From the NCBI GenBank assembly GCA_016872645.1, contig VGZH01000015.1:1-64000 (forward strand): a stretch of DNA of 64,000 nt, written 5' to 3'. The DNA comes from Planctomycetota bacterium (GTDB lineage: Bacteria > Planctomycetota > Planctomycetia > Planctomycetales > Planctomycetaceae). How positions within the stretch are numbered: position 1 is the stretch's first letter; each line of letters starts with the position of its first letter. Position numbers and translations under genes: made by a program. This document shows, one piece after another, positions 55,395 to 64,000 of the stretch. The notes under the pieces were generated by a model that worked only from the letters and a program-made list of their open reading frames with translations, was not told the origin of the DNA and made no database searches.

Positions 55395-57638
55395 TCAATG
55401 ATTGAACAGGAACTCGTTGGTTGCCAGCAGTGACCACAACAGCGAGCAGCAGGCTTCCGCTCGATCAGGTTCAGCAGCAAGGAAATCGACGGCAGCTTTC
55501 AGTTCGTCCGGTCTCGGTCGCCGGGCCTGCACGCGGAGGAAGATCTCGTTCGCGAGTTCGACGTGTGATTTTTGGCTGGCGGCGAGGCGCTCCGCGTAGC
55601 CGGTTTTCTCGGTCAGCTTGCGTTGGATCTCCGCTGAGTTCACCAGTTCTAACGCCTGCGTCAGAGCCGGGGAATCGACTCGTTCGCATTCGCAGGCCGA
55701 CATCCGCGCGGGTCGGCCGAAGACATCCAGAAAATGTGCGGCCACGTTTTCGTCTGGTAGTTCGATCGCGCGAGTGCCGGCGGTGACGCCTGGAAAGTTC
55801 GTCGGCACATCCAGGACTTGGCTGATGCCGTCGAGCAACACTTCCGCCGTCACTCGGCGCGGATAGAACCGCGCGAACGTCTGCGTGTCACCGGCATTGC
55901 CAGGATGCGGAGCAGACTCCAGGCCGTACGCGTAGCTGCTGGTAATGACTCGGATGAGATGCTTCACGTCGAAGCCGCTGGCGATGAAGTCTTGAGCCAG
56001 TGCGTCAAGCAGTTCGGGATTGCTCGGGGGATTCGTGCTGCGTGCGTCGTCGATCGGGTGAACGATGCCTCGGCCAAGGAAGTGCGCCCACATCCGATTG
56101 GCCATCGTGCGGGCGAAAAATGGATTGTCGGGACTGGTCATCCACCGCGCGAGACTGTTGCGCGGATCGTCGTGCAGGTCGAGCGAAAACTCCGCCCCGC
56201 CAAGCGGTCTCGGCTTAAGGATCGCTCCGGTTCTCGGATGCAGCACGTCGCCCCGCTGTTTGAGAAAGATGATCTCGTCAGTCGGGACTTCGGCATCCGC
56301 GAAACCTCCCTTGCGGCCGACGCGCGAGAAGACCGCGGCCAAACCAAAATAGTCCGATTGGCTCCAGCGTTCCGTTGGATGGTGATGACACTGAGCGCAC
56401 TGCACGCGGACTCCCAGAAACGCTTGGGAGACGGACTCGACGTACTCTGGCGACTTCCGCACGGTGCGATACCAGATCGCCGGCGGGTTCTCGTTCTGGC
56501 TGCCGCTGGCAGTGAGCAACTCAGAGACGAACTGATCGTACGGCTTGTTGGTTGCCAGCGAGTCTCGAATCCACGCGGCGAACAAGGTTGTCCCCTCGCG
56601 CTGCTTGCTGGTCGAATAGCCGGCTCCGCGATTCTGCAAGATGTCGGCCCACTTGAGCGCGAAGTAGCTGGCGTACTCCGGCCGCTCCAACAGCCGGTCG
56701 ATCAGCCGCGAGCGTTTATCGAGACGTGTGTCGGCGAGATACTCGGCAACTTCTTCGCTGGTCGGTAGCGATCCGCAGATGTCGATCGTTGCGCGGCGAA
56801 GGAACGTCGCGTCGTCGGCCGACGAGGACGGGACAACTCCCAGTCGTCGCCATTGCCGCAGCAAGTGGCGGTCAAACGATGATGTCCCGAGTTTCGGTTC
56901 CAAAAGATCAAGTTGCTTCTGTGCGGCGATCATCTTTGTGGAATCGTTCGCAAACGGAACCGCTGCATGAAACGTGGCAATCTGCTCACCGAACCGAGCC
57001 ATCACCGACACGAGTCCGTGTTGCGAACTGGTCTTCACCAATCCGTCTGTCTCGACGGACGCGATGTTCGGCTCGTTGGATTGGTACACTGCCTGTCGAG
57101 TCACATCGCGCGATGTCCCATCGGAAAAGAACGCCGCCACGCGCAGTGGCTGTGACGAGTTGGTTGCGAGGACTTGCTCGCGCGGCGAAAGCTCAATGCG
57201 CACCAGTTTTGGATCATCGTCGCGCGGGGCCGTCGCTCCTTGCGCGATCCAGTCGCGGAGAATTCGGTAGTCGTCGCTGGACTCGTCCAGCCGCCGACCG
57301 CCGCCATGTGGCATGCGGGACGTCGCCTTGAGCAACAGCAAGCTGCGATCCGGGTCAGTCAGAGACAGTCGACGTCCTCGGGCATCGGTGACCAGCGCGT
57401 CGTAATCCACTTCAGGTTCGAATCCGAACAGCGAGAGCTTGAACCCGTTTTGTCCGGTCGCCTTGCCGTGACAGCCGCCGCTGTCGCATCCAAGCTTGGT
57501 CAAGATCGGAACGACATCGGTACTGAAACGAACAACGGCCCCAGTTGGTTCGGCTGCCATCACGTCGCTAGAAAACATCGCGACGTTCAACAACAAGAGC
57601 CAACCCAGCGCGATGTGTTTGCAGTCGAATATGTTCAT
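55395..57638 (-). CDS. DUF1549/DUF1553 protein with CX4CH motif (operon B)
   Basis: A 747-residue protein from ATG 57636-57638, chosen because it opens a signal sequence (HIALGWLLLLNVAMFSSDVM); the frame extends 35 codons upstream to overlap the PPC gene stop, with another ATG at 57716. ILTKLGCDSGGCHGKATGQN at about 50-69 carries CDSGGCH, a CX4CH motif. A Big2-like domain follows (FFSDGTSRDVTRQAVYQSNE). DUF1549 has DDATFLRRATIDICGSLPTS and VRVQCAQCHHHPTERWSQSD. DUF1553 has FFARTMANRMWAHFLGRGIV and LDVFGRPARMSACECERVDS, ending LLATNEFLFNH. It aligns along its length with the operon A protein at 44841-47057, so the two are paralogues. It is probably envelope-located with heme c; the reaction is unknown. 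Confidence 0.9.
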   Translation of the reverse strand: MNIFDCKHIALGWLLLLNVAMFSSDVMAAEPTGAVVRFSTDVVPILTKLGCDSGGCHGKATGQNGFKLSLFGFEPEVDYDALVTDARGRRLSLTDPDRSLLLLKATSRMPHGGGRRLDESSDDYRILRDWIAQGATAPRDDDPKLVRIELSPREQVLATNSSQPLRVAAFFSDGTSRDVTRQAVYQSNEPNIASVETDGLVKTSSQHGLVSVMARFGEQIATFHAAVPFANDSTKMIAAQKQLDLLEPKLGTSSFDRHLLRQWRRLGVVPSSSADDATFLRRATIDICGSLPTSEEVAEYLADTRLDKRSRLIDRLLERPEYASYFALKWADILQNRGAGYSTSKQREGTTLFAAWIRDSLATNKPYDQFVSELLTASGSQNENPPAIWYRTVRKSPEYVESVSQAFLGVRVQCAQCHHHPTERWSQSDYFGLAAVFSRVGRKGGFADAEVPTDEIIFLKQRGDVLHPRTGAILKPRPLGGAEFSLDLHDDPRNSLARWMTSPDNPFFARTMANRMWAHFLGRGIVHPIDDARSTNPPSNPELLDALAQDFIASGFDVKHLIRVITSSYAYGLESAPHPGNAGDTQTFARFYPRRVTAEVLLDGISQVLDVPTNFPGVTAGTRAIELPDENVAAHFLDVFGRPARMSACECERVDSPALTQALELVNSAEIQRKLTEKTGYAERLAASQKSHVELANEIFLRVQARRPRPDELKAAVDFLAAEPDRAEACCSLLWSLLATNEFLFNH

Positions 57639-57739
57639 TGCCGGCGGATTCTCACACAACGGCACGACGGCACACAGGGAAACCGCAGCCCTTGGGGTCG
57701 TTCTTTGTGACTTCATGTGCGTGTGTGCGATTCGTTCGA

Positions 57740-60202
57740 TCACTCCAAAATCTCCAACGGAAAAAAACTGCTGCCAAAATAGGTCGGCTCATCTTCGAGA
57801 ACGCCGACCGTGAATAGCCGCAGGAATTGCTGTCGACCAAGTGGTGCGTCGTCGTTGATGACGATCTGGAGAGTCCCCTTGTCCGTCTGGCCGGTGAATG
57901 TTTCGCCTCGTCCACGCAGGCCAACGACGTCCGTCACGCGACCGGGAGCGGCCAGTTCCGTGTGCATCTTACCAATGAAGCCATTCAGCCGTTTCGCCGA
58001 GTAACTCACTTTGATCGTTTCGCCTCGCTTGGCTTGCGTCACCGTGAACGGATCAACTTCCACAAGGATCGCCGTGGGTTGCACGTCAAATGTGACGGAG
58101 TTGCTGACGACAGCCACCGTTTCCGTCTTCTTTTCGGGAATGGGAACGGTGGTCTCGGCGCGGACAACCAGCGAGTAACGTCCGACGGGCATCGTCGGTG
58201 GCAGGTGAAAACTGAGATATCCCTTTTGCTGGCCGGCCGGGATGACGGTCGTTTGATTGCGAATCGAATCCGGAAGCCCCATACCAATCAGTTTGACCGG
58301 TGCTGAATGACCGGTGTCGCGCCGCTCGATGTGGATCGCGACATCGAGCACTCCACCAGGCGAGTACTTCGGCGACAGCTTGCCGTAGAGATGATGATCC
58401 AGCGTTTCGTGAGCATCGGCCGTGATTCGCAGCGGCGCTTCGCCGGCGACTGCGATCGGGATTGCCGAAGTGATGCGTCCCCATCCGTTCGGCGTCCCTG
58501 ATCGGACGATCGTGCCGCCACGAACTGGGTGACTCCTCCGTGCGGAGCCTTCCGCGACTCCCTCCAATTTCAAATCGCCGAAGAGAGCCGGCGCATTCCG
58601 ATCGGCCGAAACAACCAATGTCGTCCCATCCACACCGGGGCCGAACCAGACGTCGGAACATTCAATCCCGGCTGGGAGATTTTTGGCGGAAACGTGAATC
58701 GCTCCTTCGCAGCCTCGCTGCCGAAACACGAACAAATCAAGCACCTCACGCCCGCCGCGTTGCACGTTCAAACCAGCGAGGTCATCGCGACGCGGAACGG
58801 CCACGAGCTGAAAATCGAGTTCCTCACGACGAATGCTCAGTCGATAAAGCCGGCGGGGATCGGCCTGCAGTCCGCCAATCAGATTTCGGATCGACACCAG
58901 GTAGCGACCATCCGCCGGACAGACCCAGCGACCAGTTGGATCGAGATGCGACGTCGGGAATCCGCCACCGACGTTTCGTAATTCATCGCCGAACTGCGCC
59001 AGTTCCTGCTGACCCGATGGGTCAAGCACGCTGATCTGCAAATCAACAGGAGATTGCAGGCGTTGTCCAAACGCTTCGAGGTAGAACACCTCGCCGCGCC
59101 GAGCGGGAAACGCAAACCAATCTCGTTCGTCACCGGCCACCAGTTGGCCGCTCACTTCGCACGGAACGTTGACCTCCTGCGCTGACGATGGCGAGCGATT
59201 GCCGTCGCGGTCCAACACCACTGGCACTTCGGTCACGCCGATCATCACTGGCGCGTGACCGCCGGGAATCTGGTAGGCGAATCCTTCGAGCATCGCTTGC
59301 GAAGGCTGCAACTTCACGGGCAATGGCCAGGACGGTTCAGCGAGCGACGCGGGGATGTCGACGTCCAGGCGGTCGAAGTCCGTGTGATTTGCTGGCGCTG
59401 CCTGTTTGTCCTCGGCTCGCAAGTTCCATCCAAACAGCGTGACGCGAGACGCCTTGCCACGTTCGATGACGCTCGGCACTGAGAACACCACACGCGGTCC
59501 GGTGTCGATGCCGAGCCGATAGTAGTGCTCGACACTTCCCGACGATGTCAGATCCTGAACCTTCACGATGTAGGAGCCGTCGGCTGGAACGCGAAAGTCG
59601 ATCAGTGGGTCGATGCCGAAATAGCCTCGATTGACTGCGAGGCGTTTGCCTGTCGCGTCAAAGATCTCCAGCACCGCGCGCAATCGCGAGTCGATCCGCT
59701 CCGCCAAGCATTCGACAATGACACGCTGTCCCTGTTTCGCTCCGAAACGGAAGTGATCCGAGTCGGCAGCCTTGTCGAGTTGCCCGTTGATCACGACATC
59801 CAGCGGAACTGGCATCGCCGCTGACACCGTTTCATTCGGCTCGGTCTCCAATTGTTCCGATCGTTTGCTGATTGCAAATGTTCTCGGCGAACTGACGCCG
59901 TTGTCTCCGACGGCCCACAAGTCACACAGTCCCGGTGATGCGTCTGCGGAAATCGTCAGGCGCAGACGGCTGGGATCCAATCGCTCGCAGCGGACGCCGG
60001 GAACATTGCAATGCAGAGTGCGTAGTCCTTGCAGGTTCGTGCCGCTGACCGTCACTTCCACCGTCTGCCCAACCTGGCCCCCCGTGGGGAAGACCGTATT
60101 CAGCACCGGCGGCACCTGTCCGGACGCAGACCGTCCGGCGAGCGTCGCCAAGCACACGACGACTGGCAGTAGTACTTTGCGGTATTGGCTGCGAACGGTC
60201 AT
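57740..60202 (-). CDS. PPC/Ig-like exported protein (operon B, first gene)
   Basis: An 820-residue protein from ATG 60200-60202. The signal is VLLPVVVCLATLAGRSASGQ at about 10-29. An IPT/Ig-like domain follows (GGQVGQTVEVTVSGTNLQGL at about 41-60; ADASPGLCDLWAVGDNGVSS). PPC-type domains appear at about 120-240 (ETEPNETVSAAMPVPLDVVI, DSDHFRFGAKQGQRVIVECL) and about 335-470 (DERDWFAFPARRGEVFYLEA). More beta domains fill the rest, without the coiled-coil tail of the operon A paralogue. No catalytic residues are evident. It is the first gene of operon B, about 100 bases before the DUF1549/DUF1553 start. It is probably a structural or ligand-binding subunit of the same envelope complex. Confidence 0.78.
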   Translation of the reverse strand: MTVRSQYRKVLLPVVVCLATLAGRSASGQVPPVLNTVFPTGGQVGQTVEVTVSGTNLQGLRTLHCNVPGVRCERLDPSRLRLTISADASPGLCDLWAVGDNGVSSPRTFAISKRSEQLETEPNETVSAAMPVPLDVVINGQLDKAADSDHFRFGAKQGQRVIVECLAERIDSRLRAVLEIFDATGKRLAVNRGYFGIDPLIDFRVPADGSYIVKVQDLTSSGSVEHYYRLGIDTGPRVVFSVPSVIERGKASRVTLFGWNLRAEDKQAAPANHTDFDRLDVDIPASLAEPSWPLPVKLQPSQAMLEGFAYQIPGGHAPVMIGVTEVPVVLDRDGNRSPSSAQEVNVPCEVSGQLVAGDERDWFAFPARRGEVFYLEAFGQRLQSPVDLQISVLDPSGQQELAQFGDELRNVGGGFPTSHLDPTGRWVCPADGRYLVSIRNLIGGLQADPRRLYRLSIRREELDFQLVAVPRRDDLAGLNVQRGGREVLDLFVFRQRGCEGAIHVSAKNLPAGIECSDVWFGPGVDGTTLVVSADRNAPALFGDLKLEGVAEGSARRSHPVRGGTIVRSGTPNGWGRITSAIPIAVAGEAPLRITADAHETLDHHLYGKLSPKYSPGGVLDVAIHIERRDTGHSAPVKLIGMGLPDSIRNQTTVIPAGQQKGYLSFHLPPTMPVGRYSLVVRAETTVPIPEKKTETVAVVSNSVTFDVQPTAILVEVDPFTVTQAKRGETIKVSYSAKRLNGFIGKMHTELAAPGRVTDVVGLRGRGETFTGQTDKGTLQIVINDDAPLGRQQFLRLFTVGVLEDEPTYFGSSFFPLEILE

Positions 60203-60394
60203 CAACCACTCCCACTCGGCATCTCAACGAAATCGATCGAAGACCCCACCCGTCAGAATATATCGACCATCGTTGATGGACCGATAGCTCTGAGCCTCAG
60301 CCCCGGATTTTCCCAACAGGCATTGAACGGGTTGTGCGAATTCCACTGGCTAGCGCGAATGCCGTCGGCGGGCGATTTCGAGATGCGGCGATGA

Positions 60395-61726
60395 TCAGAC
60401 AACGTCCGGCAGGCCAAACGGCGAACGGTACTTCTTGCCCAAAAGTTGATTGGCTTCGTCGCAGTCGATGAAACGCTCGGTCTTGGGGTCGAAATCGAGC
60501 CGGCCGCGCGTGCGGAGTGCGATCTCTCCCAGATGCACCAGCGCGCAACTGCGATGCGCGACCGCCGCCGAGGCGCGCGTTGGCGTCCGTTTGCGAACGG
60601 CATTGAGGAACTCGGCCATGTGTTCGGCGTAGCCGCGCTCACCGCGCAGTTCTTTGCCTTCGGTTGGTCCCGGAGTTCCCTTGGGTCCTTGAAAGACACT
60701 GAACGCCCCGCGGCGCGAGAAGATCATGTAGCCCTCGGTGCCGTAGAAGACGTTGCCGTTGTCAAAACCATGCAGGCCGTAGGCGGTGAAGGGATAGTTT
60801 TCGTAGATTAGCAGCCGGCCGTCGGGGTACTCGTAGGTCACGTTCATGTTGTCCGGATACTCGCTGGCGTGACCGTCGAGCATCATCCGCCCTCCGCGAG
60901 CCGTGATTTGTTTCGGCAACGTGTCGATGCCGAGTCCCCATGCGGCCATGTCGAGATCATGAATTCCATCGTCGCCGATTTCACCGTTGCCGTAGTCGGC
61001 AAACATCCGCCACGTCTGGTGAAAGCGGTGCGGATTGAACGGCCGCTTCGGCGCGGGGCCGAGCCAGCGGTCGTAATCCACACCTGCCGGAGGTGTCCCG
61101 TCAGGCAACGGCCTCTCGACCGTTCGAGTCTCCGCCGTCCAAGCACGAGCCACTTTCACTTGCCCAATAATCCCTTCCTTCAATAGCCGACCGGCTTTTT
61201 CGCTGACTGGACTACTGCGCATCTGGCTCCCTTGCTGCACCACTCGGCCGTACTTCTTCGCAGCAGCGATGATCAGCGGTCCCTCGTTGTAGACGTGAGA
61301 GATTGGCTTCTCGATGTAGACGTCTTTCCCCGCCTGCATGGCTGCCAGAGCAATCGGAGCGTGCCAGTGATGCGGCGTCGCGATGATCAGCGCATCGACA
61401 TCTTTGTCGGCAATCAAGTCTTCGTAGCGTGCCGTCCGCTTAGGCGGTGCGGACTGAAAGTCGCGTGTGACGTGAACATTCATCTTGTCGATCTGTGCGG
61501 GATCGACATCGCACAACCACGCGATCGATACCGCTTCGCGCCGGCTGACAAGCCCTTTGACATGGCTCGTCATGATGCCACCACAGCCGACAATTCCCAG
61601 CCGAACTTTCGTCGGCTTCTCGTCGGCGAAAGCATGCACCCCGCCGAGTGCCGTGGCTGCGGCGACGACAACTGCGGTCTCGGTGGAATGCTGCAAAAAC
61701 TGACGGCGGTTGGTCTCGCGATTCAT
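60395..61726 (-). CDS. Tat-exported Gfo/Idh/MocA family oxidoreductase
   Basis: A 443-residue protein from ATG 61724-61726, preceded by CAGGAGCC, a good ribosome site. NRRQFLQHSTETAVVVAAAT at about 6-25 is a Tat signal, common in this family in planctomycetes because the NAD(P) cofactor is loaded before export. The Rossmann domain has VRLGIVGCGGIMTSHV at about 41-56. VYIEKPISHVYNEG at about 137-150 holds the conserved EKP. Later come VDYDRWLGPAP, GNGEIGDDGIHDLDMAAWGL with the GD-x-HxxD substrate-binding pattern, and ADY-G. It is predicted to oxidise or rearrange a sugar or inositol ring, with substrate unknown. It lies about 190 bases from operon B on the same strand and looks separately transcribed. 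Confidence 0.88.
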   Translation of the reverse strand: MNRETNRRQFLQHSTETAVVVAAATALGGVHAFADEKPTKVRLGIVGCGGIMTSHVKGLVSRREAVSIAWLCDVDPAQIDKMNVHVTRDFQSAPPKRTARYEDLIADKDVDALIIATPHHWHAPIALAAMQAGKDVYIEKPISHVYNEGPLIIAAAKKYGRVVQQGSQMRSSPVSEKAGRLLKEGIIGQVKVARAWTAETRTVERPLPDGTPPAGVDYDRWLGPAPKRPFNPHRFHQTWRMFADYGNGEIGDDGIHDLDMAAWGLGIDTLPKQITARGGRMMLDGHASEYPDNMNVTYEYPDGRLLIYENYPFTAYGLHGFDNGNVFYGTEGYMIFSRRGAFSVFQGPKGTPGPTEGKELRGERGYAEHMAEFLNAVRKRTPTRASAAVAHRSCALVHLGEIALRTRGRLDFDPKTERFIDCDEANQLLGKKYRSPFGLPDVV

Positions 61727-61926
61727 GACTGGCTCCTGTAGCAGTGGAGTGGGAGTGATGAATCGCATTCTGATCGTTGCGTTTGCCAATGTCGCGTCAA
61801 ACGGGATGAGTTTTTTCTCGTGGCCTCACCCACCCGGGTTCGAGCGGGGGACTTTCGCTTGCTTCGGGCAATCGTGGCCGAAACGGGACATCCCTGGCCA
61901 TCGGGGCCAGCCGGTCACGCGCGAGG

Positions 61927-62184
61927 TTGGCGCTCGATGGTGGCACGCGGACGATCTGGTTGGAGTGCGTGGCTCCGTCGGACGTCGCGCAGCAGCGTTT
62001 ACTGGCACGCCACGGCGATGCTTCCGACGCGGATTGGGCGGTCTTCCAACTTGTGCGAGACCGTTGGGAACCCTCCTCGAACTTCAGCAGCCAATTCTTC
62101 CAAGTGATCGAGGCCGAGGGACCCAGCCAGGCGGCGGGCAGGCCCGCGAGCGACACGTTGCGGGCAAACAGTTTGCAGGAATGA
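61927..62184 (+). pseudogene. P-loop kinase (AAA_33-like) C-terminal remnant
   Basis: A short frame, opened only by TTG 61927, with the final strand and helix of a small P-loop kinase: TIWLECVAPSDVAQQRLLAR, then HGDASDADWAVFQLVRDRWE. This VAP-x-RL-x-R-x-DASDA-x pattern is common in the ATP-binding half of predicted bifunctional aminoglycoside phosphotransferase or gluconate-kinase-like proteins. The P-loop and nucleotide-binding part are not found upstream, where the reading frames are scrambled. It is best seen as a 5'-truncated gene. Its end at 62184 looks natural. Confidence 0.6.
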
Positions 62185-62409
62185 GCATCTTCTGATTGCC
62201 CGCCGCGCCGCTTTACATCGAGGAAGAAGCTTTGTGGGGGCGAATGCTCGAGCAACTCGCGAAGAATCCGCCGGGAAATCAGAAATTGACACGTTTTCAG
62301 TGGACTTCCATAATCCCGCCCCTTCTCAGATTGGCCGATTCTGCCTCGTCGTGTGCGAGGCGTGTGGCTTGCCGATGTTCTCGGCTCACCCAGGGAAAGG
62401 AATCCCGCG

Positions 62410-64000
62410 ATGAGCGATCTTGCGAACCGCTCCCATTTCAACACGGATGTTGCGTCTGGCGGCCTCGAAGACGTGCATGAAGTGCGGCTGCGCGGACTGG
62501 CCGCCGCAACGACCAGCGCCCCGCGAGCGCAGGTTGATCTGTTCTTCCAGGCCAGTCAGGTCGCGGAGAATCTGCGGGCTCAGGTCGCCGAGCTGGAACG
62601 GCGCGAGCGAAATCTCAACGAACAACTTGCGCAATTCGATCGGGAGCAACGGTCGCTGCGACTGCGAGCGGCCAATGCCGAGGACGAAGTGCGGCTGCAA
62701 GCCGAGCAGGTGGCGCAACAGCAACAAGAATTTTCCGAACGCTTTCAGCAGACTGAACAGATTCTTGCCGATCTGAAGCTGCGAGAACGCGAGTTGACGC
62801 AGGCCAATCAGACACTGGAGCAACAACGGTCGACGCTGAAGCAGCAGTTGGAGCGACAAAACGAAGTCGAAAAGGCAGCGATGCAGCACTCGCAGGCGAT
62901 GGCAGACGCCGAGCGCAAGCAACTGATCGAGGAACGCGAACGGATGGCTCGCGAGCAACAGGCAATCCTCGAAGCGGTCAAGTCCGAGATCGATCAGGAA
63001 AAGAGGCGGCTCCGCAAAGAATACGCCTGGGAGCTGGACGGCGAGATCGAACACTTCCGCAATCAGAAAGAAATGTGGCTTCAGCAGCAGGTTGAGGAAC
63101 GCCAGCAGCTCGTCGAGGACAAGGGTGTCCACGAAGAGGCGTTGCGGAAGTTGCAGGAGGAATGGAACGAACAGCGTCGCCAGCAGCAGTTCGATTTGGA
63201 AGCGACGCGTCGGCAGGTCGAACAGCAACGTCAGCAGTTTCAACGCGAACACGACGAAGCGTTGCGACGGCTGCAACTCAATTGGGAAGCCGAGCGCCAG
63301 CAGCTCCGAATGCAGTGGGCCGGCGAATTGGACGAAGAAAAGCAAACGTTCGCCGAAGAGCGAGCGGCCTTCGAGTCGAGCCGCGACTCCGAACGATCCG
63401 TCATTCAGCGCGACCGCGAGTCTCACGATCAGTACGTCCAAAAGTCGCTCGCCGAATTGCAGAACCAACGCAAACAGTGGGAAACCGACCTTCGCAAGCT
63501 GCGAGAGGATCACGCGGAGCAACTGCGAACTGACGCCGGCGAATTCGATCAACAAAAAGTCGATTGGGAACGTCAACGAACTGCTCAATGGGCGCAGCTG
63601 GGCGAAATGCAGCGAGAACTGGAGATTGCTCAGCAGGAAGTCGCCCGGTCATGGCAGGCAGAACATGCCGACATCTTGCGGCACTGCGAAGACCTCGACC
63701 GGCGCGAATCGCAACTGACGCGATTCCGCCAGCGACTCGATGAACGCGAAGAGTCACTGGCCGGCGAAGCCACAACGCTGCAACGCTTGCTGGCCGACCG
63801 CTCGTACGAAATCGCTTCGGAGCAAAGTCGACTCGATCGTGAACGAGCAGAGTTCGAGCAACAACGCCTGACCGAGTCGTCAGCCATCCAACAGCAATCC
63901 GCGCAGCGGGCACTGGAAGTTGAAAAACTTGAAGCCCGCCGCCAGCGATTCGTAATGATGCGCAGCGAAATCGAAAGTTCCAATCGCCTCACGCTGGAAT
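62410..64000 (+). CDS. Long coiled-coil protein, N-terminal part (runs off window)
   Basis: At least 530 codons from ATG 62410, after CAGGGAAAGGAATCC, open to the window edge. Residues about 1-45 are not helical in pattern; from about 45 the protein is almost entirely heptad-rich and made of Gln, Glu, Arg, Leu and Ala (QVAELERRERNLNEQLAQFD, QQQVEERQQLVEDK, QRTAQWAQLGEMQRELEIAQ). Trp residues recur at intervals. There is no signal peptide or ATPase motif in the visible part. Database labels for such proteins are often SMC, Rad50 or chromosome-segregation, but that reflects coiled-coil composition. It may be a cytoskeletal-type filament or scaffold. The C-terminus is needed to say more. Confidence 0.8.
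   Translation, partial: MSDLANRSHFNTDVASGGLEDVHEVRLRGLAAATTSAPRAQVDLFFQASQVAENLRAQVAELERRERNLNEQLAQFDREQRSLRLRAANAEDEVRLQAEQVAQQQQEFSERFQQTEQILADLKLRERELTQANQTLEQQRSTLKQQLERQNEVEKAAMQHSQAMADAERKQLIEERERMAREQQAILEAVKSEIDQEKRRLRKEYAWELDGEIEHFRNQKEMWLQQQVEERQQLVEDKGVHEEALRKLQEEWNEQRRQQQFDLEATRRQVEQQRQQFQREHDEALRRLQLNWEAERQQLRMQWAGELDEEKQTFAEERAAFESSRDSERSVIQRDRESHDQYVQKSLAELQNQRKQWETDLRKLREDHAEQLRTDAGEFDQQKVDWERQRTAQWAQLGEMQRELEIAQQEVARSWQAEHADILRHCEDLDRRESQLTRFRQRLDEREESLAGEATTLQRLLADRSYEIASEQSRLDRERAEFEQQRLTESSAIQQQSAQRALEVEKLEARRQRFVMMRSEIESSNRLTLE

Noticed and set aside
61797-62444. Minus-strand frame of 215 codons upstream of the coiled-coil gene
   Set aside because: No start context, no domain, and it overlaps the better supported kinase remnant on the other strand.
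62386-63588. Minus-strand Leu/Phe-rich frame of 400 codons resembling a membrane protein
   Set aside because: It is the antisense of Gln/Glu/Lys-rich coiled-coil codons, which always reads as Leu/Phe-rich sequence.
1-64000. Possible CRISPR array, rRNA, tRNA or insertion sequence
   Set aside because: Reading through the window I saw no regularly spaced direct repeats, no ribosomal signature and no transposase motifs. A tRNA scan could not be run, so a missed tRNA is possible but unlikely given how much is coding.

Overview
This window is chromosomal DNA from a planctomycete, most likely a Pirellulales- or Planctomycetales-type bacterium. The evidence is the gene content: ten apparently intact DUF1501 proteins with Tat-type N-termini, three DUF1549/DUF1553 (PSCyt2/PSD1) cytochrome-like proteins, a PVC-type dehydrogenase fused to cytochrome c, a sulfatase, Tat-exported Gfo/Idh/MocA and PhyH-type enzymes, and PQQ/NHL/BNR propellers. 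Most coding DNA is GC-rich. I saw no rRNA, tRNA, CRISPR array or intact mobile element.

Layout. 1-2.5 kb: the 5' end of argC (minus), a broken prepilin-like gene, a two-CBS protein, an AT-rich patch with a truncated ADP-ribosyltransferase-like toxin frame plus a small acidic ORF, and a truncated DUF1501. 2.9-12.1 kb (plus): four DUF1501 genes in a row, an NHL-type propeller, and a SASA esterase fused to a zincin-like domain, followed by another DUF1501 remnant. 12.7-17.6 kb (minus): PVC dehydrogenase/cytochrome c and a sulfatase. 17.8-27.4 kb (plus): three more DUF1501 genes, a SelA-like PLP enzyme, two paralogous Tat-exported proteins of unknown function, a PhyH dioxygenase and an amidohydrolase remnant. 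27.4-31.5 kb (minus): one very large di-cytochrome c/LamG/propeller protein. 31.8-35.7 kb (plus): two alpha/beta-hydrolase proteins. 36.1-47.1 kb (minus): operon A, in transcription order DUF1549/DUF1553, PPC-like protein, DUF1501, PSCyt1-DUF1549-DUF1553, DUF1501. 47.4-48.6 kb (minus): a TolB-like propeller. 48.8-49.5 kb: amidohydrolase and GNAT wrecks. 49.6-60.2 kb (minus): operon B, in transcription order PPC-like protein, DUF1549/DUF1553, DUF1501, BNR (sialidase-like) protein, PQQ propeller with EF-hand, YhcH. 60.4-61.7 kb (minus): Gfo/Idh/MocA. 61.9-62.2 kb: a kinase tail. 62.4 kb to the end (plus): a long coiled-coil protein running off the window.

How the genes work together (inference). 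Nearly every product is predicted to be exported, and the families are those planctomycetes use at the cell envelope on polymers such as sulfated or acetylated glycans. Operons A and B share a set of three: an Ig/PPC-like beta protein, a DUF1549/DUF1553 protein with an unusual CX4CH motif, and a DUF1501 protein of the alkaline-phosphatase-like superfamily. This looks like a recurring envelope machine whose substrate is not known. The least understood part is the 22.2-27.4 kb cluster, where two members of a conserved unknown Tat-exported family bracket a PhyH enzyme beside a SelA-like PLP enzyme. At least eight gene remnants in 64 kb point to active gene decay around the duplicated families.
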